Of a DNA stretch of 64,000 nucleotides, positions 57,359-64,000 are shown piece by piece. Source of the DNA: Gammaproteobacteria bacterium. Its GTDB lineage: Bacteria > Pseudomonadota > Gammaproteobacteria > Chromatiales > Chromatiaceae. The DNA lies in assembly GCA_024275295.1 (NCBI GenBank), contig JAJRZI010000009.1:34615-98614 (forward strand), written 5' to 3'. Every line of letters starts with the position of its first letter. Position 1 is the stretch's first letter. The notes beneath the pieces are model-generated. The model did no database searches, was not told the DNA's origin, and saw nothing but the letters and a program-made list of their open reading frames with translations. The position numbers and the translations under genes were made by a program.

Positions 57359-59551
57359 ATGCCACTAAACATTATCTCCAAGCTACTACTATCCGCTCTA
57401 CTGCTATTCAGCTCCGCAAACTGGGCCACCAATGACCTCACCCTGAAAGACGGCAAGCCTTTCTGCCAACCCTACAAGTGCGACCAGATACTGCCAGAGG
57501 CCGATAGCTTCCAGCAATCAAAGAACATCGCTCTGCCGGTCATCGAGGCACTGAAAGGGGGCAAGGTCTTCGCCTATATCTTTCTCTCGACCGATCTGGT
57601 TGATATCCCGGGCTACTCCGGCAAACCACTGGTGACGCTCATCGCCATCGACCCCAAGGGCACCATCCTGCATGCGGAGGTCATTCACCACTACGAACCT
57701 ATCCTGCTGGTCGGCATCCCGGAGTCCGTACTGGGGGTCTTTATGGGCCAGTACATCGGCAAGAATATCGCCGATAAATTTGAGATCACCTCCGGCGGCG
57801 CACTCAGCAAGGGCGTAGCACACGGCAAAAACACCGCTCAACAGAGCGAGACATCAGAGATCGGCGGAAACGTCCCCATCGACATGATTACCGGTGCCAC
57901 CGTGACCGCCCAGGTGATGGATCAGACCCTGATTACATCCGGTCGCAAGGTGGCAAAGGCGCTTGGCATCCTGGCAGCGGATGATACCCGCATCGTCACC
58001 TGGCACGCTGACTATCAGACAAAGACCTGGGATGAGCTGGTTGCAGAGGGGAGTATCGGCCACCTTTTCGTACCCACGGCTGACCTCGTTCCGACTGCGG
58101 ACAAGGGAGAGGCCTGGGTCAATATCTACTTCGCCGATGTAACACAGCCCATTATCGGCATAAACATGTTGGGGGAATCGACCTACAACTGGGCAAAGGA
58201 GAGCGCGGGAGAGGATGGCAAGATCTTCATCATCGTCTCCAACGGCAAGGACAGCTACAAAGGATCCGGCTTTGTCCGTGGCGGCATATTTGAACGCTTC
58301 TATTTTCAGCAGGGCTTCAATAAATATGTTTTTCGTGATCTCAGCTATGAGCATCTCTACGGGATCAAGGCCGAGGGCGCCCCGGATTTCAAAGAGAGCG
58401 GTATCTTTTTCCTGCGGGACAAACATTTTGATTCATCCAACAACTGGCAGTTCTACTACATCGCCAGCCACCTGACCGGCGAGACCGCCACCTCAAAGAT
58501 ATTCAAGACCTACAGCGCAGACTATCAGCTTCCGGGAAAATACTATGACCTGAAGATTATCGAGAAGGAACAAGGCCCCTCACTGATCGAAAAGATCTGG
58601 AAGATGAAGATTGGACAGGTGATACTCTTGACGCTCTTCCTGGCATTTACAGCACTGCTGTTTGTCCGGCGGGATCTGATTACAACCTCAGCCAAGCGGT
58701 TGGAAACAGTGCATATCGTCATTCTCTCTCTCTCTGTGATTATCATTGGCCTGATTCTGAAATCACCCCCTTCGATGACCCACATGTATCCACTGCTGCG
58801 TACCTTTGAGGATGGCTTCCAGCTGGATCTATATCTCTCCGATCCCATCCAGTTTGTCTTCTGGTGCGCTATCGCCCTGAGTCTTATCTGGTTTGGCCGG
58901 GGTTGGTTCTGCGGCTGGATCTGCCCCTATGGCGCACTGCTCGAGCTGACCCACCGTTTTTCACGGCGCATATTGCCCAAAAAGTACAACTATAACTTTC
59001 CACCCAAGGTTAATGATGCCCTGAGCAAACTGCGCTATGTGATCTTCTTCGCCCTGGTCGGCATCTCGCTGTTCTCTGCCGAGATGGCGGAACGCCTTAC
59101 CGAAGTGGAACCCTTCAAGACAACCTGGCTAGTCGGCATCTTCTCACGGGAGTGGTATCTGACACTCTACTGGTTTGCCCTGTTTGGCATCGGCATCTTT
59201 ATCTATCGCTTTTTCTGCCGCTACCTCTGTCCACTGGGGGCGCTGTTTTCTCTCGCCAGCTACCTCCAGATTGACCGAATCAAACGCTACGACTTCTGCC
59301 AGAGCTGCAATGCCTGCGAGGTGCAATGCGACACCATGGCCATCAATCGCAAGGGCGAAATCGACCGATATGAGTGCTACTCCTGCTTTGAATGCGAGCA
59401 GGCCTATCATGATGAAAAGGTCTGTCCTCCTCTCGTTTACCTGAAAAAAGGCAAACTGGATCGAATCAGTAAAGCCGATTTGCAGGTTATCCAGGCACGG
59501 ACAAGCCGCTCAAAAAAGACGCCAGGTAATTGCGGGGAAAGTAGTCATTGA
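57359..59551 (+). CDS. nosR: NosR, membrane flavoprotein/ferredoxin regulator of N2O reduction
   Basis: A protein of about 730 residues. A signal peptide is followed by a periplasmic FMN-binding domain with DMITGATVTAQ, where the Thr carries covalent FMN. Several membrane helices lie at about 415-620. Polyferredoxin motifs CGWICPYGA and CRYLCPLGA follow, and two cytoplasmic 4Fe-4S clusters (CQSCNACEVQC, CYSCFECEQAYHDEKVC) complete it. NosR supplies electrons to NosZ. In the second cluster group one Cys spacing is unusual. ATG at 57359 is preferred; a TTG at 57338 is possible. The TGA overlaps the nosD start as TTGA. Confidence 0.95.
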   Translation: MPLNIISKLLLSALLLFSSANWATNDLTLKDGKPFCQPYKCDQILPEADSFQQSKNIALPVIEALKGGKVFAYIFLSTDLVDIPGYSGKPLVTLIAIDPKGTILHAEVIHHYEPILLVGIPESVLGVFMGQYIGKNIADKFEITSGGALSKGVAHGKNTAQQSETSEIGGNVPIDMITGATVTAQVMDQTLITSGRKVAKALGILAADDTRIVTWHADYQTKTWDELVAEGSIGHLFVPTADLVPTADKGEAWVNIYFADVTQPIIGINMLGESTYNWAKESAGEDGKIFIIVSNGKDSYKGSGFVRGGIFERFYFQQGFNKYVFRDLSYEHLYGIKAEGAPDFKESGIFFLRDKHFDSSNNWQFYYIASHLTGETATSKIFKTYSADYQLPGKYYDLKIIEKEQGPSLIEKIWKMKIGQVILLTLFLAFTALLFVRRDLITTSAKRLETVHIVILSLSVIIIGLILKSPPSMTHMYPLLRTFEDGFQLDLYLSDPIQFVFWCAIALSLIWFGRGWFCGWICPYGALLELTHRFSRRILPKKYNYNFPPKVNDALSKLRYVIFFALVGISLFSAEMAERLTEVEPFKTTWLVGIFSREWYLTLYWFALFGIGIFIYRFFCRYLCPLGALFSLASYLQIDRIKRYDFCQSCNACEVQCDTMAINRKGEIDRYECYSCFECEQAYHDEKVCPPLVYLKKGKLDRISKADLQVIQARTSRSKKTPGNCGESSH

Positions 59552-60915
59552 TAAACCCGTTCTCCTCTTGTTATCCGACCCTAAGGCTCAATAGTGGTGG
59601 ACTGACCGACCCTTATCGCAACAGGCTGGTCAGCCCCATCGCATGCCTGCTGTTGTTTGTGACCGCCAGTGCGCTCTCCAACAGGCTCATCGCGGCTGAC
59701 CTTCAGGTTCCCAGTAAACAGTTTCCCACCATTGCTGCTGCCATAGCAGCAGCCAATCGTGGCAACAACATCCATTTGGCGCCCGGCATTTTTCAAGAGA
59801 ATGTGACGGTTGACAAGACGCTTGCCCTGATCGGCAGCCCGGATAAAAAATCGATCATCGATGGCTCAGGGCAAGGCACTGTCATTACGGTAACCGCCCC
59901 TGATGTTCAGATTTCAGGGCTGGAGGTGCGCCATAGCGGTGATGTTATTGAGGACTCGGACGCCTGCATCTATGCCACCAAAAAAGCAGCCAATGTAAAG
60001 CTGGAGGGCAATGCACTCAGCCAATGCGCCTTTGGCATCTGGATCAACGGCAGCCACCATCCCCAGGTGATCAATAACCGTGTCACAGGTTATCAGAAAA
60101 AGAATCTCTCTGATCGTGGCAACGGTATCCATATCTGGAATATCCAGAATGGACTAATAAAGGGAAACCGGGTGTTTGGGGTGCGCGACGGCATCTATCT
60201 CTCGAACACCGGAACATCATCCATTGAAGACAATATCATGGATTCTGTGCGCTTCGGCATCCACTATATGTACAACGACAATAATCGCGTTACCGGCAAT
60301 ATCACCTGCAACTCCATGGTTGGACAGGCCATGATGTTCTCAAAACGGCTGGTCATCAATAATAATGCCATGATCAATAACAAAGACCATGGCATGCTGC
60401 TACGCGCCATCTATGACTCTGCAATTCGCGGCAATATCGCCTATGGCAACAACAAGGGGATCTTCATCAACGATTCCGACTTCAACGAAATAACAGGCAA
60501 CTGGGTGGAAAACAACGCCATTGGCATCGCCGTTATGGCGGGCGCCGAAAAGACCAAGGTGATTGGCAACAACTTTATCTCAAATGCAGTACAGGTGCTT
60601 TTCTCTTGGCGTTACTCACTCTACTGGGACAATGAAAAGAAGGGCAACTACTGGAGCGACTACCTTGGCTGGGACTACGATAGCGATGAGATAGGTGACA
60701 GGATATACTACGCCTCGAACCGGATGGATCATCTGATGTATCGCCATCCAAAGATGAGGCTGCTTGCACTGAGTCCGGTCATTCAGCTCCTACAGGCTCT
60801 TGAGTCCCGCTTCCCAGTGCTGCGGTCGGCCAGTGTTATTGATAGAAAACCAGCTATGCAGCCAACCATGCCAACCCCTGTCCAAGTCGCTTCTCCAGAA
60901 AAGGCGTGCCTCTAA
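59548..60915 (+). CDS. nosD: NosD, periplasmic copper-cluster assembly factor
   Basis: A 455-residue right-handed beta-helix protein with repeated NNxxxxN-type turns (for example VIGNNFISNAVQVLF, DNIMDSVRFGIHYMYND) and a signal peptide near residues 28-50. NosD works with the NosFY transporter in loading the Cu-S cluster of NosZ. A TTG start overlapping the nosR stop is used if the annotated start is correct; the leader of about 30 residues before the signal sequence is longer than usual. Confidence 0.93.
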   Translation: MINPFSSCYPTLRLNSGGLTDPYRNRLVSPIACLLLFVTASALSNRLIAADLQVPSKQFPTIAAAIAAANRGNNIHLAPGIFQENVTVDKTLALIGSPDKKSIIDGSGQGTVITVTAPDVQISGLEVRHSGDVIEDSDACIYATKKAANVKLEGNALSQCAFGIWINGSHHPQVINNRVTGYQKKNLSDRGNGIHIWNIQNGLIKGNRVFGVRDGIYLSNTGTSSIEDNIMDSVRFGIHYMYNDNNRVTGNITCNSMVGQAMMFSKRLVINNNAMINNKDHGMLLRAIYDSAIRGNIAYGNNKGIFINDSDFNEITGNWVENNAIGIAVMAGAEKTKVIGNNFISNAVQVLFSWRYSLYWDNEKKGNYWSDYLGWDYDSDEIGDRIYYASNRMDHLMYRHPKMRLLALSPVIQLLQALESRFPVLRSASVIDRKPAMQPTMPTPVQVASPEKACL

Positions 60916-60917
60916 AG

Positions 60918-61883
60918 ATGTCATTATCTCATACTGTACCAGAGGCTGAAGGTGCAACCCCCATCCTGAGCTTATCCAAGGTACATAAGAATTTCCCAGG
61001 CAAAACGGTATTAAAGTCCATTGACCTCAGCATTGCAGCGGGGCAATTGGTGGCTCTGGTTGGCAATAATGGCCAGGGCAAGACCACACTGATGAAGTTG
61101 ATTCTCGGCCTGCTGGTACCCGATACAGGTGAGATTCGGATCAACGGAGAAATCGCCACTTCCAGCCGAACAACGGATCAAAAAGCCACCTTTGGTTATC
61201 TACCAGAGACCACCGCATTCTACCCAAACCTGACCGGCCAGGAGACACTGCACTACCTCTCTTCACTCAAGCAGGCCGCGCCATCCAGAATAAACGAGAT
61301 ATTTGCCATCGTTGGGCTGGAGCACGCTGTAAAATACCGGGTAAAAACCTACTCCAAGGGGATGAAGCAACGCCTTGGGCTTGCCCAGGCCCTGCTTGGC
61401 AACCCCAAACTGCTCTTACTCGATGAGCCAACAAATGGGCTGGATCCTTCCGGCATCCATGAGTTCTACCAAATTCTTGGTCGGCTTAAGTCAGAGGGCG
61501 TTGCCATTTTGATGTCCAGCCATCTACTCGCCGAGATTGAATCCCGGTCAGATGCCTTGGCACTGCTTAAAGATGGCGTGATTAGCGCTCATGGCAGTGT
61601 TGATAAACTCATAGGCACAGCCCAACTGCCCAGCACTATCAAATTTCAGAAAGGCCCGCATTTTAACGCACAAACCCTGGATCAAATCCTCCACCAACAC
61701 ACCGCAGAAAAAACATATATTGAGCACACACAAACCTTTGTACTCAGATGCCAACCCGCCCATAAGCAGGCACTGCTGTTAGCGCTGCTCTCTGCTAACA
61801 ATCTGATCACAAAACTTACCGTTAATGACCCCGGCCTCGAACAACTGTTCCTGCAGCTAAACAGCGGCCTGAAAATCACCTGA
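60918..61883 (+). CDS. nosF: NosF, ABC transporter ATPase
   Basis: A protein of about 321 residues: Walker A GNNGQGKTTL, Q-loop region FGYLPETTAFYP, signature YSKGMKQRLGLAQ, Walker B LLLLDEPTNGLDP and the His switch in MSSHLLAEIE. It energises NosY, supplying sulfur species for NosZ cluster assembly. Start ATG at 60918 lies two bases after the nosD stop; a GTG at 60906 is an alternative. Confidence 0.95.
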   Translation: MSLSHTVPEAEGATPILSLSKVHKNFPGKTVLKSIDLSIAAGQLVALVGNNGQGKTTLMKLILGLLVPDTGEIRINGEIATSSRTTDQKATFGYLPETTAFYPNLTGQETLHYLSSLKQAAPSRINEIFAIVGLEHAVKYRVKTYSKGMKQRLGLAQALLGNPKLLLLDEPTNGLDPSGIHEFYQILGRLKSEGVAILMSSHLLAEIESRSDALALLKDGVISAHGSVDKLIGTAQLPSTIKFQKGPHFNAQTLDQILHQHTAEKTYIEHTQTFVLRCQPAHKQALLLALLSANNLITKLTVNDPGLEQLFLQLNSGLKIT

Positions 61884-61896
61884 TACAACGCCCTTA

Positions 61897-62712
61897 ATGT
61901 CCACACTTACCATCTTATTAACCATCGCACAAAAAGAGTTTGTCGACCACTTACGCAATGGCTGGATCATTGCTGTTGGCATCGCCTTTGCTGCCTTCTC
62001 TCTCCTGATCACCTTTGCTGGCTTTGGCTTCACCGGCGCCGTAGGCATTGGACAGGAACAGAGCACCCTTTTCAGCCTGATCAGCCTGGTTATCTATCTC
62101 GTGCCTCTGCTCGGTCTGCTGCTCAGTTACGATGGCATAGCCGGTGAGTATGAGAGGGGCACCCTGGATCTGTTAAGAAGCTATCCATTCAAAACCATCC
62201 TTTTGCTCTATGGCAAATGGCTTGGCCTGTTCATAGTGCTCACCACAACCCTGATCGTCGGATTAACTGCACCAGCGGCAATATCCATTTATAGTGGACA
62301 CACAGTACAAGCCTGGAGCCTACTGCTCATCACCTCAGTTTGGATTGGTACTGTCTTCATCTCCATCGCCATCATGTTCTCCGTATTAATCCTGGATCGC
62401 GGCAAACTGATTGCCATCGCCATTGGCATCTGGCTACTGTTCGTTGTGTTATTTGATCTCGGCATCATCGGCATATTGGTCTCCACAGAGGGCGATGTTC
62501 CGGTAAATCTGGTCAACCTCCTCTTTTACCTGAACCCCACTGCACTCTATCGCCTGTTATCCATTGATCTCATCATGGATAAAGCAATGATCCAGCAGCT
62601 TGGATTACTGGGGCAGATTCCACCAACCCCCGCTCTTTTTGCCGCCATGACGGCCTGGACCATTATCCCCACACTCATTGCCGGATGGCGCATCCACCAT
62701 TTAACAAAATAG
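61897..62712 (+). CDS. nosY: NosY, ABC transporter permease
   Basis: A 271-residue inner-membrane protein with six hydrophobic helices (for example VFISIAIMFSVLILDRG). It has the NosY-typical SYDGIAGEYERGTLDLLRSY block in the second cytoplasmic region. It pairs with NosF. It starts 13 bases after nosF. Confidence 0.93.
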   Translation: MSTLTILLTIAQKEFVDHLRNGWIIAVGIAFAAFSLLITFAGFGFTGAVGIGQEQSTLFSLISLVIYLVPLLGLLLSYDGIAGEYERGTLDLLRSYPFKTILLLYGKWLGLFIVLTTTLIVGLTAPAAISIYSGHTVQAWSLLLITSVWIGTVFISIAIMFSVLILDRGKLIAIAIGIWLLFVVLFDLGIIGILVSTEGDVPVNLVNLLFYLNPTALYRLLSIDLIMDKAMIQQLGLLGQIPPTPALFAAMTAWTIIPTLIAGWRIHHLTK

Positions 62713-62726
62713 GATTAAACCAAAAA

Positions 62727-63305
62727 ATGCGTAAACACCTGCTCATTATTGCCTTATCTTTATTCATAGCGGTGACGCTTTTGGGCGGCTGCAGCGAAAA
62801 CAACCATTCAAATACCACGAGCAGAGCCAAAGATCTGACACGGGATGAGGTATGCATGCTGGACGGCATGATATTGATGGATCATCCGGGCCCCAAAGGA
62901 CAGGCCATTTTCAAAAACGGCGAACGACACTTTTTTTGCGACACCAAAGGGCTGATCTCAACCCTCTATGACCAAAATCATAAGATGAAGATCAAGCAGG
63001 CTTTTGTGCAGGATTTTGGGCAGCGCAAATGGGGTAGTTACAAAGACAACTGGATCGATGTAAAACAGGCCTTTTTTGTGATGGACAGCAGCCGGTTTGG
63101 CGCCATGGGGCCTACCCTGGCCACGTTTAGCACCCGCACCGATGCCGACAACTTCGCAAAAGAATTTGGCGGCTCAGTGCTGGCCTTTAACGAACTCAAT
63201 GAAGAGAAATTTGAAGCCTATCAAAAACGTATCCGCCAACAGCTGAGAAACGCCATTGGCAATATTTCAGCCCCTGATGACAATATGGAACATCAACATC
63301 ATTAG
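62727..63305 (+). CDS. nosL: NosL, outer-membrane copper-binding lipoprotein
   Basis: A protein of about 192 residues. The lipoprotein signal is RKHLLIIALSLFIAVTLLGG before Cys. The copper motif is DEVCMLDGMILMDHPGPKG and the His-Phe-Phe-Cys block ERHFFCDTKG. It supplies Cu(I) to NosZ. ATG at 62727 has AGGA upstream and places the signal correctly; the longer frame from 62685 overlaps nosY. A His-rich end (MEHQHH) may bind metal. It is the last nos gene. Confidence 0.93.
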   Translation: MRKHLLIIALSLFIAVTLLGGCSENNHSNTTSRAKDLTRDEVCMLDGMILMDHPGPKGQAIFKNGERHFFCDTKGLISTLYDQNHKMKIKQAFVQDFGQRKWGSYKDNWIDVKQAFFVMDSSRFGAMGPTLATFSTRTDADNFAKEFGGSVLAFNELNEEKFEAYQKRIRQQLRNAIGNISAPDDNMEHQHH

Positions 63306-63316
63306 AAATTTAGGCA

Positions 63317-63355
63317 GTTGGAGCCTTCTCAGCAACAGCTCCAACCGCTCTGTTT
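63317..63355 (+). terminator. Probable Rho-independent terminator of the nos operon
   Basis: An 8-bp stem GTTGGAGC/GCTCCAAC with a 13-base loop starts 12 bases after the nosL stop and is followed within seven bases by TTTT. The loop is long, so the strength is uncertain. Confidence 0.55.
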
Positions 63356-63359
63356 TAGG

Positions 63360-63902
63360 TTACTGATTGTGTGGCACATTCTCTTTGGGCGGCTCATGAT
63401 TACCCTTGCGCCACTCCCATGGCATCACAAATTTAGCGCGCCATAATCCCTGCCTCAGCGTACGCGCAACACCCTGGACGCGCTTATATCGTTTGCTTTG
63501 AGCCGGGTCATACACAGCCCAACCACCCAGCACCGCTTGCTCATTGATATCAATCCGCTGAGGCGGCTCACCCACCCAACAGGTCGCCAGTAGACGTCCC
63601 TTATCATCAGTTTTAGTACCCTCACAACTCAATGTATTGTGGGCAATCAACTTTGCAAGCTTTTCTGCTGCAACCACACCACAGCGAAACTTATAATATT
63701 TCTTCTTGGTAAAACAGATCTGATCCAGGTCTGGGGCATCCATCTCCTTCAGCAAAATTTGCTGCTCATTGATCTCAACAGTTCTGCCATCAATGACCTT
63801 GGCATCACCTTTGACAATCTGGAGATCCCCCGCAAACACCATACCAGGAGCAAGCAGCAAAACTGCTATACCAACCCGAATCACACGCAATGATTGAACC
63901 AT
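63360..63902 (-). CDS. Secreted staphylococcal-nuclease-like protein
   Basis: A 180-residue protein with a signal peptide (cleavage near PGMVFAG). It has an OB-fold of the SNase type: GDAKVIDGRTVEIN, LKEMDAPDLDQ, CGVVAAEKLAKLI, TDDKGRLLATCWV and LRQGLWRAKFVMPWEWRKGN. The Arg of the usual RLxGIDAPE is not at its expected place (LKEMDAPD), and catalytic Glu is replaced, so nuclease activity may be lost. The D-x2-G-R motif remains. It is convergent with nosL; the 98 bases upstream to the window end look non-coding. Confidence 0.8.
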   Translation of the reverse strand: MVQSLRVIRVGIAVLLLAPGMVFAGDLQIVKGDAKVIDGRTVEINEQQILLKEMDAPDLDQICFTKKKYYKFRCGVVAAEKLAKLIAHNTLSCEGTKTDDKGRLLATCWVGEPPQRIDINEQAVLGGWAVYDPAQSKRYKRVQGVARTLRQGLWRAKFVMPWEWRKGNHEPPKENVPHNQ

Positions 63903-64000
63903 TATAGACCTCTGGAAAATTTCAAAAATAAGCGCCCTAATAATAGCGCCCTATAGCGACTCACTTGAGCCTTGTGGATACCGTTAGCTGCTGTAACACA

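Noticed and set aside
1..64000. Insertion sequences, CRISPR arrays, prophage or integron elements
   Set aside because: No transposase, integrase, spaced direct repeats or terminal inverted repeats were recognised anywhere in the window.

Overview
The window looks like chromosomal DNA of a free-living or symbiotic gammaproteobacterium with respiratory flexibility. The pointers are a complete clade-I-type nitrous oxide reduction cluster, c-type cytochromes, a type II secretion system, a dense two-component/c-di-GMP signalling region and a proteobacterial ileS-lspA pair. The gene content recalls sulfur-oxidising, denitrifying Chromatiales/Sedimenticola-like bacteria, but no single gene proves this and the placement is an inference. 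No phage, insertion sequence or CRISPR array was seen.

Layout. 1-7.3 kb (minus strand): a translationally coupled signalling operon with a REC-PAS regulator, a 49-residue protein, an HDOD protein, two histidine kinases, a REC/HD-GYP regulator and a partial REC regulator. 7.5-8.8 kb (plus): a diheme cytochrome c and a single-domain regulator. 8.8-10.4 kb (minus): arsM-arsC for arsenic methylation and reduction. 10.4-13.3 kb (plus): two small unknown proteins, a formate/nitrite-type channel and a spore-photoproduct-lyase-like radical SAM enzyme. 13.3-23.7 kb: type II secretion in two divergent operons, gspGHIJKLM (minus) and gspCDEF (plus). 23.7-29.6 kb (minus): a heme-binding HD-GYP protein, lspA, ileS and ribF. 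29.7-32.4 kb (plus): copper ATPase and chaperone. 32.4-37.6 kb (minus): a DUF1631 protein, tRNA-Met, ychF and manC. 37.7-50.4 kb (minus): a complete chemotaxis cluster (cheY, cheA, cheW, mcp, second cheW, parA-like, STAS, a CheZ-motif protein, cheR, cheD, cheB, an MCP-like protein and two STAS proteins), visibly more AT-rich than its surroundings. 50.8-54.4 kb (minus): glycerol/glycerophosphodiester utilisation. 54.4-63.3 kb: nos genes (a divergent nosL-like gene, then nosZ-nosR-nosDFYL). 63.4-63.9 kb (minus): a secreted SNase-like protein.

The most unusual feature is recurrent in-frame TAA/TAG codons inside otherwise well-conserved reading frames. Six cases are visible: both histidine kinases, arsM, gspM, the copper ATPase and the second cheW. 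In each, the same frame continues after the stop as recognisable family sequence. Every one could come from a Glu codon (GAA/GAG) by one G-to-T change. TAA and TAG also end normal genes here, so simple codon reassignment is unlikely. The choices are a real mutational bias or gene decay, programmed readthrough/suppression, or a sequencing artefact.

The chemotaxis cluster contributes a second theme. Three of its proteins share a C-terminal [IV]-E-L-F tail, and two of those three carry a CheZ-like D-x3-Q motif, although no classical CheZ is present. Nitrate/nitrogen-oxide-type sensor domains (NIT, PilJ-like), a heme HD-GYP sensor and the nos operon suggest that electron-acceptor availability is tied to motility and c-di-GMP signalling.
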